Assembly: GCA_046329585.1 (NCBI GenBank)
Contig: JAXLUI010000001.1
Coordinates: 2,232,001 to 2,296,000 of the forward strand
Direction of reading: 5' to 3'
Source: DLKC01 sp002478885
Lineage (GTDB): Bacteria > Bacteroidota > Bacteroidia > Chitinophagales > Chitinophagaceae
DNA length: 64,000 nt
Shown here: positions 51,277 to 60,297 of the stretch, piece by piece
How the letters are laid out: every line of letters begins with the position of its first letter
Numbering within the stretch: position 1 is the stretch's first letter
Translations under genes and position numbers: made by a program
Notes under the pieces: generated by a model
The model's input: the letters and a program-made list of their open reading frames with translations, nothing else
The model's database searches: none
Told to the model about the DNA's origin: nothing

Positions 51277-51627
51277 AACCGGTTTTGTTACGAGCTGTTT
51301 TCCTGCTTGCATCTTCGTTGTGTCACTCACTTGTACTTTCAGCACTATGGGCGGCAAACTTTCGGTTGCCGCATACACATACCATCGAAAAAATGGAAAT
51401 ACTTGTACTGCTTTTGTTACAAACTATAAGCACTTAACCTGAGATGGATAAGTTTGTTTAAGACTGCTGATTGACGATTCACCTGTACAAGAGTGCGACG
51501 CAACAAAAGCTGAATTTATAATAAAAAGACGGGCACAAAACTACACTCCGGTTAAAGCAAACTTAACTTTTACACTTAGTTGCATAAACAACTTTTCACT
51601 AATTTTGATTTCTCAAAAATCTATTTT
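51277..51627. other. Intergenic region before the thiolase gene
   Basis: Contains one paired repeat element (51317-51504) and AT-rich sequence leading into the thiolase. No gene is supported. Confidence 0.7.
51317..51504. repeat. Paired dispersed-repeat element (B arm 51317-51336, inverted A arm 51485-51504)
   Basis: 188-bp element, the longest compact pair. Both cores are perfect for their subtypes. GCATC lies just upstream of the B arm. Confidence 0.85.
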
Positions 51628-52803
51628 ATGCAGGAAGCTTATATAATAGCCGGTTACCGCACAGCGGTTGGGAAGAGTAAAAAAGGAGGCTTTCGCTTTT
51701 ACCGCCCTGACGATCTTGCTGTAACGGTCATTAAAGGCCTAATGGCGTCGGTTCCGCAACTCGAAGCCAGCCGCGTTGATGATTTGATCGTGGGTAATGC
51801 AGTTCCTGAAGCAGAACAGGGCTTACAGTTCGGTCGCATTATTGCAGCCAAGGCATTAGGCATTGACGTGGCAGGCATCACCATTAACCGCTATTGTGCG
51901 AGTGGATTAGAAAGTATTGCAATGGCCACCGCCAAGATTCGCAGTGGCATGGCCGATTGTATTATTGCCGGCGGAACCGAAAGTATGAGCCTCGTGCCAA
52001 CAGCAGGATGGAAAACCGTACCTGCCTACTCCATTGCAAAAGAAGATCCCGATTATTACCTGAATATGGGCCTTACTGCAGAGGCGGTGGCAAAGGAATT
52101 TAAGGTGAGCCGTGAAGACCAGGATATGTTTGCTTACCAGTCGCACCAGAAAGCGATGAACGCTATTTCGAACGGCCATTTTAAAAATGGCATTCTTCCC
52201 GTTAATGTGGAAGAGGTTTATCTGAACGAAAAAAACAAAAGAGCCGTTCGCAGTTACGTAGTAGATACCGATGAAGGGGTACGGGCAGACACCAATATGG
52301 AGGCATTGGCCAAATTAAAACCTGCTTTTGCATTGGGCGGTTCTGTAACTGCGGGCAATGCTTCACAAACAAGTGATGGTGCCGCGTTTGTTATTGTAAT
52401 GGGTGAAAAGATGATGAATGAATTGGGTCTTAAACCCATTGGCCGTTTGGTGGGCAGTGCAGTAGCTGGTGTGCATCCGCGTATTATGGGGGTGGGCCCT
52501 GTTGCAGCAGTTCCAAAGGTTTTAAAACAGACCGGCTTAAGCCTGAACGATATTGACCTGGTAGAACTCAACGAAGCTTTTGCCTCTCAGTCCCTCGCTG
52601 TAATAAGAGAACTGGGTTTAAATCCTGATATTGTTAATATAAACGGCGGGGCCATTGCATTGGGCCATCCATTGGGTTGTACAGGCTGCAAACTTACCGT
52701 GCAGGTATTAAACGACATGAAAAGGCTTGATAAGAAATATGGTATGGTTACCGCTTGCGTTGGCGGAGGCCAGGGCATTGCAGGCATTATAGAAAACATC
52801 TAA
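51628..52803 (+). CDS. Acetyl-CoA C-acyltransferase (thiolase)
   Basis: 391 residues from the ATG at 51628, typical of thiolases. The acylated cysteine is Cys90 in INRYCASGLESIAMA. The C-terminal His and Cys are in GHPLGCTGCKL and TACVGGGQG, and the signature NEAFASQSLAV is present. It cleaves 3-ketoacyl-CoA in beta-oxidation or condenses acyl-CoAs; the sequence is closest in pattern to FadA-type degradative enzymes. No fadB-like partner is adjacent in this window. A weak hairpin (about 52810-52836) follows. Confidence 0.93.
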   Translation: MQEAYIIAGYRTAVGKSKKGGFRFYRPDDLAVTVIKGLMASVPQLEASRVDDLIVGNAVPEAEQGLQFGRIIAAKALGIDVAGITINRYCASGLESIAMATAKIRSGMADCIIAGGTESMSLVPTAGWKTVPAYSIAKEDPDYYLNMGLTAEAVAKEFKVSREDQDMFAYQSHQKAMNAISNGHFKNGILPVNVEEVYLNEKNKRAVRSYVVDTDEGVRADTNMEALAKLKPAFALGGSVTAGNASQTSDGAAFVIVMGEKMMNELGLKPIGRLVGSAVAGVHPRIMGVGPVAAVPKVLKQTGLSLNDIDLVELNEAFASQSLAVIRELGLNPDIVNINGGAIALGHPLGCTGCKLTVQVLNDMKRLDKKYGMVTACVGGGQGIAGIIENI

Positions 52804-52937
52804 GCCTAACGGGTAGCCTGGCAGGCTTTGCCCGAAAAAGAAGTAAACATTTTGACGCGGCTTTTCAACAATTATGACAATAATCATAGCAACATTTTCG
52901 CAGGAAGATTAGCTTTACAACAGTAAATTGCAGACAT

Positions 52938-53774
52938 ATGAAAACGATCCTCGTCCCAACTGACTTTTCAGAAACCGCAAAGAATGCCGCCGTTTATGCA
53001 ATCAGTTTTGCAAAACAGGTTAAGGCTGCCAAGATCATTTTGTACAATGCTTTTCAAACCCCGGTGGTAACAGATCCGAACATGGCCCTTGTGGACGTGA
53101 TTGATATTGATGAATTGAAAAGGAACAGTGAAGTTCACCTCGAGCGATTTAAGACTGTATTGCTGCCTTTCTGCGCTGGAACAGATATTACTATTGAAAC
53201 ATTAAGTGAATACGGTATGGTGTCGGTTGACATTAACGAAATCTGTGGCAACAACAACATCGATGTAATTGTAATGGGTGTTACCGGTGCGGGAAAACTT
53301 ACCGAAACACTGATAGGCAGTTTTGCTATTGATGTAGCGCGTCATTCACAAGTGCCCGTAATTATTGTTCCACCAGGCGCATATTATTCAGAGATCAAAG
53401 AGATTATGCTTGCATGCGATTTTTCAAAAGTAGTGGAATCAACACCTGTAACGCCCATAAGACAAATACTCGACGAGACCGGGGCAAAATTCTTTGTCGT
53501 GAATATCGATCATAAGAATAAACATTTTACACCCGACACACCGTTTGAAAGCCTTATGCTCGACACTATGTTGCACCAGTATAACCCTGAGTATATTTTC
53601 CTTGACAATCTAGATTTCGTTGAAGCCATCAATAAAGCGGCGCTTGAAAAAGAAGTAGATCTTATCATAACGATCCCTAAAAAAATGGGATGGTTCGATA
53701 GCCTTTTTCACAAGAGCCATACAAAACAACTGGCTTACCACAGCCATGTGCCGGTGATGGTAGTGCATGAATAA
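52938..53774 (+). CDS. Universal stress protein, tandem Usp domains
   Basis: 278 residues made of two Usp domains. The first (1-150) has MKTILVPTDFSETAKNAAVYAISFA and the ATP-loop-like GVTGAGKLTETLIGSFAIDVARHSQVPVIIVP. The second (about 155-278) has IMLACDFSKVV and KKMGWFDSLFHKSHTKQLAYHSHVPVMVVH, with the loop reduced. Usp proteins are cytoplasmic and are induced by stress. A terminator hairpin follows. Confidence 0.92.
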   Translation: MKTILVPTDFSETAKNAAVYAISFAKQVKAAKIILYNAFQTPVVTDPNMALVDVIDIDELKRNSEVHLERFKTVLLPFCAGTDITIETLSEYGMVSVDINEICGNNNIDVIVMGVTGAGKLTETLIGSFAIDVARHSQVPVIIVPPGAYYSEIKEIMLACDFSKVVESTPVTPIRQILDETGAKFFVVNIDHKNKHFTPDTPFESLMLDTMLHQYNPEYIFLDNLDFVEAINKAALEKEVDLIITIPKKMGWFDSLFHKSHTKQLAYHSHVPVMVVHE

Positions 53775-53796
53775 AACAAACGACCAAGGGTAAAAT

Positions 53797-53832
53797 AAAA
53801 AAGCTGTCCCGTAAAATGTGACAGCTTTTTAT
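53797..53832. terminator. Bidirectional terminator between the usp gene and the small basic gene
   Basis: 11-bp stem (53798-53808 with 53820-53830) with A and T runs on the two sides, so it can serve both convergent genes. Confidence 0.85.
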
Positions 53833-53853
53833 TTGGTAATAAATCAATTATTA

Positions 53854-54045
53854 TCAGCTTCCGCCAGCCTTGCGCGGCGCAGAAACAGAATTGCCTTTTT
53901 TGGCAGATGAAATATGGCCACCGCCCGGGATCATAGACCCGAACTTTGAAGAGGAGCCTCCCGGATTATTTTTTACCACCATACCAGACTGTGCTGCTTT
54001 TTTGGGCGATTTGGTTTTTGATCTTTTTGAATTTGACTTACTCAT
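53854..54045 (-). CDS. Small basic protein of unknown function
   Basis: 63 residues, rich in Ser, Lys and Gly with no hydrophobic core: SKSNSKRSKTKSPKKAAQSG, then NNPGGSSSKFGSMIPGGGH and SAPRKAGGS. It shares a bidirectional terminator with usp, which supports it being a transcribed gene. The composition suggests a disordered, nucleic-acid-binding protein, but this is inference. It may be a lineage-specific small protein. Confidence 0.5.
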   Translation of the reverse strand: MSKSNSKRSKTKSPKKAAQSGMVVKNNPGGSSSKFGSMIPGGGHISSAKKGNSVSAPRKAGGS

Positions 54046-54125
54046 GATGATAGCTTTTCTTGTTCAGATAAAATTAACTTGCTGCGAATGTAGTACAATC
54101 CCGCGCCTAATAAAATTATGCTAAA

Positions 54126-54362
54126 ATGAGCGAATTGCCCGAACCACATAACATGAACCATGGGGAAATACTCTTGCAATTGGTGAAAATGAAAATGCCT
54201 TATGGGAAATACAAAGACAGGCTTCTTTGCGATTTGCCTGTCTCTTATCTCGAATGGTTCCAGCGCAAAGGCTTTCCAAAAGGAAAACTTGGAATGTTAC
54301 TGCATTCGATGTACGAAATAAAAATAAACGGGCTTGACTATTTGCTCAAGCCTTTACGATAA
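54126..54362 (+). CDS. DUF3820 family protein
   Basis: 78 residues. The core MPYGKYKDRLLCDLPVSYLEWFQRKGFPKGKLGMLLHSMYEIKINGLDYLLKPL is the complete DUF3820 domain (MPxGKYKGxxLxDLPxxYLxWF). The family is found in many Gram-negative bacteria and has been discussed as a putative quorum-sensing-regulated or nuclease-associated protein, but no function is settled. It is convergent with the hupE gene, with 8 bp between stops. Confidence 0.88.
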   Translation: MSELPEPHNMNHGEILLQLVKMKMPYGKYKDRLLCDLPVSYLEWFQRKGFPKGKLGMLLHSMYEIKINGLDYLLKPLR

Positions 54363-54370
54363 GATTTGTG

Positions 54371-55048
54371 CTACATAAACAAACGCTCAATGGTCCAGTA
54401 ACCAGCAATCACAGCAATGCAGGCAGATAAAGGATAAACAACCTGCTTCCTGAAAAAAACCTTCTTTCCAAGTGGATTAATCAATAGGAAAAACACCAAA
54501 AGTATAATGGCAATTTGTCCAAGTTCTACACCCGCGTTAAAAGACAATATTGAAGTATAAAAATTATTCCTCGGCAAGCCCACTTCATTTAAAGCGCTTG
54601 CAAAACCCATTCCATGCACAAGGCCAAAGAAAAATACGATGATCACACGCCATGGTTTTAATTCGCTTAGCAACATATTTTCTATGGCAACAAACACGAT
54701 CGATATAGAAATGATAGGTTCAATTACCGGTGGCGGTGCTGCAATAATGCCTTTCATGCTCAACGCAAGTGTAACAGAATGCGCCATGGTAAAAGCGGTT
54801 GCCTGCCACAGTATCACTTTTATTTTATTACTCAGTAAACACAAGCTCACCACAAATAAAATATGATCGAATCCATTCGGAATAATATGCAGAATGCCCA
54901 TTTTCATATAAAACCAAACAACATCCTGCGTTGGCGCTTTTTCCATGGCAATGTTTACAGGATGCGCAGCAGCAGGTAACACAACAAGCAGCAAAAGCGA
55001 ACAGGCAAATGCTTTTACCGGTATTGATTGTTGTAATGCTGTTTTCAT
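54371..55048 (-). CDS. HupE/UreJ family membrane protein
   Basis: 225 residues from the ATG at 55048; an upstream start would translate the dispersed repeat. After a signal-like segment (FACSLLLLVVLPAAAHPVN) come about six membrane helices. Family motifs are GILHIIPNGFDHILFVVSL, ATAFTMAHSVTLAL and FFFGLVHGMGFASAL, all His-rich, suggesting metal binding. HupE and UreJ belong to a group linked to nickel or cobalt uptake. It is the last gene of a cluster with a TPR gene and a DUF4331 gene, all on the - strand; a repeat element separates it from the TPR gene. Confidence 0.9.
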   Translation of the reverse strand: MKTALQQSIPVKAFACSLLLLVVLPAAAHPVNIAMEKAPTQDVVWFYMKMGILHIIPNGFDHILFVVSLCLLSNKIKVILWQATAFTMAHSVTLALSMKGIIAAPPPVIEPIISISIVFVAIENMLLSELKPWRVIIVFFFGLVHGMGFASALNEVGLPRNNFYTSILSFNAGVELGQIAIILLVFFLLINPLGKKVFFRKQVVYPLSACIAVIAGYWTIERLFM

Positions 55049-55089
55049 TTTTATTTTGTTTACATGCTTTTGAATAAATATTAAGCTTC

Positions 55090-55233
55090 GTTGTGTCACT
55101 CACTTGTACTTAAGAATAGCTATGAGCCATGAGCTGCAAACTTGTTCATCAACAATATCTTACCTACATGTTTAATCAGCTAACACACCTGGGTCGTTGC
55201 TTGTAGCTTTGAAGTACAAGTGTGCGACGCAAG
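55090..55233. repeat. Paired dispersed-repeat element (B arm 55090-55109, inverted A arm 55214-55233)
   Basis: 144-bp element between the hupE and TPR genes. Its B-side interior (TTAAGAATAGCTATGAGC) is shared with the element at 3761-3909, read in the other orientation. Confidence 0.88.
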
Positions 55234-55282
55234 AACTGATGCTATAAAAAACAGAAGCCGGTAACACAATCATTGGTTTCTT

Positions 55283-56626
55283 CTATAATGTTTGTAATGC
55301 ACCAAGGCTTTGCATTTTTAATGCTTCAGGAATATTGGGATTTGACATCAATGCGTTTTGTAAAGTTGCTTTTGCAACGATTTTATCGCCTGCCTTTGCA
55401 AAAATGAGACCCGCACGGCATAATAGTGTTGGATTCTTACTATTTGTTTTAAGCGCGGTTTTTATGTGAGTAAGCGCTTTATCATATTCGCCACGATTAT
55501 AGTAAACCCATGCGAGGCATTCATTCACATCAATATTGTCGGGCCTGCGGTTGTACTCGAGCATTGCATGTTTTAAAGCATTGTCTTTATCATTTACCTG
55601 CAGGTAAGCATATGCAAGTTCCCTATCAACGTAATGGCCTAGAGATGCATCTGTATTACCACTCGCTGCTTCTTTGGTCATTGATGTGATAACAGCTTTG
55701 TCAATTGCCTCGGCCTTCTGTTGTTCACCCATTGACCGGTAAGTATCAGCAATCGCTTCCTTTATGGCAAAGTCGTTCACTGATGAATCTGCCTGCTGTA
55801 AATAAGCAAGCGCCTTTTTATAATCTTTTTCGGAGCTTGCAACTCTCGCCATGCCTGCAAGCGCATAAGCATAACCTGGCCTTTCCTGCAATGCAATGCT
55901 GTAATGCATTTCGGCGTATTTCATTTCTCCGGTATTTTCATATAAATGCCCCAGTTGCACTCTTGACCATTCGGTGGCTTCGACACCAGGCGCACCTGCA
56001 CTTACAGCCATTTGCATTGCTTCAATGGCGCCTTTATAATCGCCATAAATCTCTCTCAGGTATGAGGCACGGGAGTAAGACCTGATATCAGGGCGAATAG
56101 AAAGCATTTTGTCAGCGTCAGCAACGGCCGAATCGTAGTTGCCCATTTCTACATTTCCGTCTACACATACTCCATAAACAAATGCGTTATATGGATTGAT
56201 ATTTCTTGCATGCTGCGCCATTTCGAGGCCTTCAGCAAAATGGTGTTGAGATAGGTAGAGCAACGACTTTAAAACAAGTGCTTCGAGATTTGTTGAATCC
56301 ATTTGCAAAGCATTCTCCACAAGTTTCATAGATGCTTTATCATAATAAGCATAGTTGCCGGTAACCCTGGCTTCCTGTATATACAATGTAGCAAGTTGTG
56401 TGAGTGATTTGGCATCATTTGGATTTGCCGTTATCTGCTGCTGTAACTTGTAAGCTTCTTCTTTTACTTTTAGCCACTCCTTTGAATCGGGAGCAATGGC
56501 AGCACGTGGCAGCAACGGGTAAACAGTTGGCTCAGCTTTTACCGACCCGCTGTATTTCAAAACAATTAGGCTTACTGATGCAATCAGAAACAACAACAAT
56601 GCAGCATAAGTATATTTCCTTTTCAT
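55283..56626 (-). CDS. TPR-repeat protein with N-terminal membrane anchor
   Basis: 447 residues. A single membrane segment (YAALLLFLIASVSLIVL) is followed by about nine tetratricopeptide repeats: KSLTQLATLYIQEARVTGNYAYYDKAS, LKSLLYLSQHHFAEGLEMAQHARNINPYNAFVYG, DSAVADADKMLSIRPDIRSYSRAS, AEMHYSIALQERPGYAYALAGMARVASSEKDYKKALAYL, CLAWVYYNRGEYDKALTHIKTAL. TPRs are protein-interaction scaffolds; the domain faces the periplasm. The gene lies between hupE and the DUF4331 gene in the same direction, so the three may work as one system. Confidence 0.9.
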   Translation of the reverse strand: MKRKYTYAALLLFLIASVSLIVLKYSGSVKAEPTVYPLLPRAAIAPDSKEWLKVKEEAYKLQQQITANPNDAKSLTQLATLYIQEARVTGNYAYYDKASMKLVENALQMDSTNLEALVLKSLLYLSQHHFAEGLEMAQHARNINPYNAFVYGVCVDGNVEMGNYDSAVADADKMLSIRPDIRSYSRASYLREIYGDYKGAIEAMQMAVSAGAPGVEATEWSRVQLGHLYENTGEMKYAEMHYSIALQERPGYAYALAGMARVASSEKDYKKALAYLQQADSSVNDFAIKEAIADTYRSMGEQQKAEAIDKAVITSMTKEAASGNTDASLGHYVDRELAYAYLQVNDKDNALKHAMLEYNRRPDNIDVNECLAWVYYNRGEYDKALTHIKTALKTNSKNPTLLCRAGLIFAKAGDKIVAKATLQNALMSNPNIPEALKMQSLGALQTL

Positions 56627-56649
56627 AAAAGTAATTTTTGGGGAAGCAT

Positions 56650-56682
56650 TTTAAATAAGCCCGCAGCTTTCACCACGGGCTT
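56650..56682 (-). terminator. Weak terminator between the DUF4331 and TPR genes
   Basis: 7-bp stem (56657-56663 with 56676-56682) with a 12-nt loop, then ATTTAA on the - strand. It may attenuate rather than terminate. Confidence 0.4.
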
Positions 56683-56697
56683 TGTCTTTATGGATGT

Positions 56698-58791
56698 TTA
56701 CTGTTTGGTAACTTTCACGGTTTGTACGGTTTGTCCGTTAACTGATGCATTAATGAAATAAATTCCTTTAGGGAGACTACCTGAATTCCATTGAACCGAG
56801 TAGGTTCCGGGAGCCTCTTTCCTGTTCAACAATGTACTTACACGTTTACCACTCTCATTGAAGATGTTGATAGTAACATTCGAAGCCTGGGTAACACGAT
56901 ATTTAACCGTACTTGAAGAAGCAAAAGGATTGGGATAAGCAGTAACCATAAATTCAGGTGCTGACACTTTACCGCTAATGCTTGCAGCGGCTTGTGAGCT
57001 TGCTGTTTGTGCAACTACTGGCTTTTTGGAAGTTGAATTATCCTGGTGGCCAAGACAGCCGCAATCAGGATTTTGTCCGCTCCATGGCTCCTGTACATAG
57101 GGAAATTGAACCCTGTACGTGGTATCGTTGTGATCTACTCCGGTGCGATAGCCAAGTACATTCAGGAATTGAGGTGTAACAGGGCTGCCGCCTGGAACAT
57201 AATCATCATACCACAAACCAATTGCGGCAAGTGCAACCCCACCTACGGCCTGGAGTTCAATAAGTGTAACATCATCTTCAAGTCTTCTGCCGTTAGGAAA
57301 ACCATCCATATTCGGGATGCGCTGTAACGAAGTGTCTTTATTAAATCTTGGGTCAGTTAAACCAAGCACTGCCGCCTGTACTATACCCTCGCTGCTGAAA
57401 TCGGGATCATCGCGTTTGGTTACAGGTACCGCCATGTTAAGTCTTAACATGTCACCGCCGTTTGGCAGGAAGTTGTTGATAAAAGGTTTTCCCGGTGCAA
57501 GTGGATTATCATTTTTATTTACAGCAAGTTGGTAAGGACTAAGATTGGGCACGCCCGTATGAAAAATAGGCCAAAGGTCTACTGAACGCGGTGACGCAGG
57601 CGCAGGTAATAACAGAGTTCCAAACACTGCATCGTCAAGCGCAGTGCCGGCTACGGCAGCAGTTCCTTTAAGGCTGTAAAGACCATTCTGGCCGTTTCCA
57701 AAACCAAAAGCACCTAACGAATTTTTCTGTATGCGTAGTGGCGACAAAGCTGGTATAGCCGTGCCAAATTGTGCATCATCCATATATAGTGAAAGCTCAG
57801 GATTGTAAAAGAAATTTCCGAATGTGCTCAGTACACCAAGGTCCTGGTATGGGGTTAAAGAATTCCAATAATCTTTGTAGCCAATAGGAACAACAGCTTC
57901 GTTTGTCAATGGCATACCAAGCCTTGAAACCTGCACCCAATCTCCGGAATGTGTTTCTGTTCCATCACCATTTAGCACACGCATTTTTGGCCTGCTCGCA
58001 GATGCCCACACACCGATCACATAATTGGGATCAAGAATATTCGCAGCTTGTTTTACTTCTTTGTGATCTTTCTGCAGATCTTTTATATCAACGAGCAAGG
58101 CAATGCTCGATACATTCAGGCATGCAAGCCCGTCGCTTGGTTTACCATTTTGTCTTGGGGCATCACCCAAATCGAAGATGCCGCCGAGGTCAACAAAAAA
58201 AGGATCTTCAACAGGGCCCGCAAAAACGCGTTCACCTGTAGTGGCACTGTTGATCGCTTTCTTAAAAAGGTCATCATATGAGGCTGCACCCAAACCAACC
58301 GGTGAAGTGATAGAACGCGGTCCAATATTATAAGGAGCAATAAACCCGTTCTTTAAAATACGCTGAAACGTTTTGCCACCATCAGTACTCTTCTCTACAT
58401 CATAGTATTGGCGCAGGTTTCGCTTGCCCAGTCTTATGTTGAAGAAAGTTGTGGGATCCTCATTCACCTGTTTAAAAGTAAAACGGTAAGTGATGTCGTC
58501 ACCCGGCGTTGCAAGATTGTTGTCGATGTGGATTTCATAACGAATGTTTTCACCAAAGCCATAGTAGTTGGGCCCACCCCAGGGCAATTGTCCGCCATTA
58601 TAGTTAGCGATAATGCAAATTTTTGTGGGATGATCGGGGCTGCGAAAAGCATAAACATCGGTGTTATCGGCCAATGGATCATTGGCGATCATGGGTGCTT
58701 CGCGGTGGCTTGATGACATCAGTATTGTTGATGCGCCAATCAATGCCACTACAGGCAGAACACGCCATGTTCTGGTTTTGTTGCGTAACAT
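56698..58791 (-). CDS. DUF4331 domain protein with T9SS type A sorting domain
   Basis: 697 residues. An N-terminal signal region (VLPVVALIGASTILMSSSHREAP) leads into DUF4331: SSHREAPMIANDPLADNTDVYAFRSPD, then NVRYEIHIDNNLATPGDDITYRFTFK-like strands and MRVLNGDGTETHSGDWVQVSRLGMPLTNEAVVPIGYKDYWN. DUF4331 has no assigned activity. The C-terminal 80 residues form a type A T9SS domain (TAYPNPFASSSTVKYRVTQASNVTINIFNESGKRVSTLL, GTYSVQWNSGSLPKGIYFINA). It should be exported to the surface. A perfect 18-bp palindrome lies 46 bp upstream. Clustering with TPR and HupE genes suggests a shared role, possibly with metals. Confidence 0.9.
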   Translation of the reverse strand: MLRNKTRTWRVLPVVALIGASTILMSSSHREAPMIANDPLADNTDVYAFRSPDHPTKICIIANYNGGQLPWGGPNYYGFGENIRYEIHIDNNLATPGDDITYRFTFKQVNEDPTTFFNIRLGKRNLRQYYDVEKSTDGGKTFQRILKNGFIAPYNIGPRSITSPVGLGAASYDDLFKKAINSATTGERVFAGPVEDPFFVDLGGIFDLGDAPRQNGKPSDGLACLNVSSIALLVDIKDLQKDHKEVKQAANILDPNYVIGVWASASRPKMRVLNGDGTETHSGDWVQVSRLGMPLTNEAVVPIGYKDYWNSLTPYQDLGVLSTFGNFFYNPELSLYMDDAQFGTAIPALSPLRIQKNSLGAFGFGNGQNGLYSLKGTAAVAGTALDDAVFGTLLLPAPASPRSVDLWPIFHTGVPNLSPYQLAVNKNDNPLAPGKPFINNFLPNGGDMLRLNMAVPVTKRDDPDFSSEGIVQAAVLGLTDPRFNKDTSLQRIPNMDGFPNGRRLEDDVTLIELQAVGGVALAAIGLWYDDYVPGGSPVTPQFLNVLGYRTGVDHNDTTYRVQFPYVQEPWSGQNPDCGCLGHQDNSTSKKPVVAQTASSQAAASISGKVSAPEFMVTAYPNPFASSSTVKYRVTQASNVTINIFNESGKRVSTLLNRKEAPGTYSVQWNSGSLPKGIYFINASVNGQTVQTVKVTKQ

Positions 58792-58836
58792 AAATTTTGA
58801 TTTTTGTGTGTTTTAAAATTCCTGGACCAGCAGTTT

Positions 58837-58854
58837 ATTGATTGCGCAATCAAT
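58837..58854. promoter_or_regulatory. Perfect 18-bp palindrome upstream of the DUF4331 gene
   Basis: ATTGATTGCGCAATCAAT reads the same on both strands. It lies 46 bp upstream of the DUF4331 start, a fitting place for an operator of the DUF4331-TPR-HupE cluster. The cognate regulator is unknown. Confidence 0.55.
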
Positions 58855-58963
58855 GTTTTTCTAAATGTTCAGTTAAAGAGTTACGGAATCGTTTGCGGGT
58901 TGGATTTAAACTTTAAAAAGAAAAAAATCGGGGGAGCCGGGCCTCACCGCTTTGGGCAGCATG

Positions 58964-59099
58964 GTTGCGTCGCACACTTGTACCGCAGAACACAATCCGG
59001 AAACTGCAGCGTCCAAAGCGATTTATCGTTGCGGAATGGTTTTAGGTTTTTTCTGTCTTTGCTGACATTGGCACTGATTGTTCAAGAGTGCGACGCAAG
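58964..59099. repeat. Paired dispersed-repeat element (A arm 58964-58983, inverted A arm 59080-59099)
   Basis: 136-bp element. The left flank contains GCCGGGC; the right flank gives GCATC on the - strand. One base of the right core differs (GTTCAAG for GTACAAG). Confidence 0.85.
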
Positions 59100-59161
59100 A
59101 GGAGATGCAATTTGTACCTAAGCTGGTAACATAAATTTCATTCGATAAAAACCGATATTGG

Positions 59162-60133
59162 TTAGTCAAAGCTCTGGTTGCCCGCGGCAGCAAGCTTCAA
59201 GAGACGGTCGTATTGTTCGGGAGTAAGATCGTTGTAAAAGAAATAAACCGGATCGACAGGCTGCCCGCCTTTATGCACTTCATAGTGACAATGCGGCCCG
59301 GTGCTTTTGCCCGTGCTGCCAACATAACCAATAACCTCGCCCCGTTTTACAGTTTGGCCAAGCCTTGCTTTAATACGCACCATGTGGCCATACAATGTTT
59401 CGTAACCATACCCATGATTAATGACAACATGGTTGCCAAATCCACCGGCATTGTAATTGGCTTCTTTAACTACGCCATCAGCGGTTGCATAAATGGGTGT
59501 GCCCTGCGGTGCTGTAAAATCAAGACCTGCATGAAACTTCGTTACTTTATAAACAGGATCGATGCGGTAACCAAACCCCGATGCTATACGTGTAAGATCT
59601 TTATTACTCACCGGCTGAATGGCAGGAATGGCAGCAAGCAATTTTTCTTTATTGCGGATCATGCCGTCGATCTCGTTGAAAGACTTTTCCTGGTAGGCCG
59701 TACGAAGCGTAAGAAAATTAAGTTGCGTGGTAACATCTTTTACAAGTTCAGTTTCGCCCATTGCCTGCACAAGCTGTATCTCTTTGCTCTTTTCCATTTC
59801 TTTCAACCTTGCACTGTCGGGAATGGGCGACGATTCGAATATGGCGCGGTAAACATTGTTGTCGCGGTTTTCCAGCTTTTGCACCTGCTGTTGTAATTGC
59901 AGCATACGATCTTGCAGCAGCGAATAATTATTTCGCAGGTCGCTGTTTTCCTGGGATAGCAATTTCTCTTTTGGCGATTCGATATACTGGAATGCGATGA
60001 ACACGATAATACCCGCAGTTACAATTGATGCTGCCATAAAACCAAAGACCCTGAGCAGCTTAACACGAAGCGGTGTTTCAAGCTTTTCATAGCGCAGGGT
60101 ATGAGTATTATAGTAGTACTTTATTTTTTTCAT
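59162..60133 (-). CDS. M23 family metallopeptidase
   Basis: 323 residues. The short cytoplasmic start is followed by a membrane helix (VFGFMAASIVTAGIIVFIAFQY). A coiled coil runs over about 60-100 (SLLQDRMLQLQQQVQKLENR). The LytM/M23 domain has zinc ligands in FHAGLDF (H-x-x-x-D) and GPHCHYEVH (H-x-H), with the family segment GNHVVINHGYGYETLYGHM. These enzymes cleave peptidoglycan cross-bridges or act as regulators of amidases at the periplasmic side. It is divergent from alaS; promoter boxes for the two genes face each other near 60274-60305. Confidence 0.93.
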   Translation of the reverse strand: MKKIKYYYNTHTLRYEKLETPLRVKLLRVFGFMAASIVTAGIIVFIAFQYIESPKEKLLSQENSDLRNNYSLLQDRMLQLQQQVQKLENRDNNVYRAIFESSPIPDSARLKEMEKSKEIQLVQAMGETELVKDVTTQLNFLTLRTAYQEKSFNEIDGMIRNKEKLLAAIPAIQPVSNKDLTRIASGFGYRIDPVYKVTKFHAGLDFTAPQGTPIYATADGVVKEANYNAGGFGNHVVINHGYGYETLYGHMVRIKARLGQTVKRGEVIGYVGSTGKSTGPHCHYEVHKGGQPVDPVYFFYNDLTPEQYDRLLKLAAAGNQSFD

Positions 60134-60273
60134 AAAACAAACGTCATTGGCCGGTGCTTTTGCAGGTTATCACCGCCAGCCTTTTCCCGGCTGACGGAAC
60201 TGCAAAAATTGTACAAGTTTTACAGCTCACGTTTATACTTCGCCACCTCATATGGAAGGTACATTCTATTGCG

Positions 60274-60281
60274 TACATTTG
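60274..60281 (+). promoter_or_regulatory. Candidate -7 box (TACATTTG) for alaS
   Basis: Exact match to TAnnTTTG, 69 bp upstream of the alaS ATG. It faces the - strand box at 60298-60305. Confidence 0.5.
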
Positions 60282-60297
60282 CCGACCCGCAGGCGGG

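Larger units (their letters stand above)
58792..59161. other. Intergenic region upstream of the DUF4331 gene and downstream of the M23 gene
   Basis: 370 bp. It contains the 18-bp palindrome (58837-58854) and one paired repeat element (58964-59099). No gene is supported. Confidence 0.7.

Noticed and set aside
55049..55099. Upstream start of the HupE gene
   Set aside because: It would translate the B arm of a repeat element; the signal-like segment follows the ATG at 55048.
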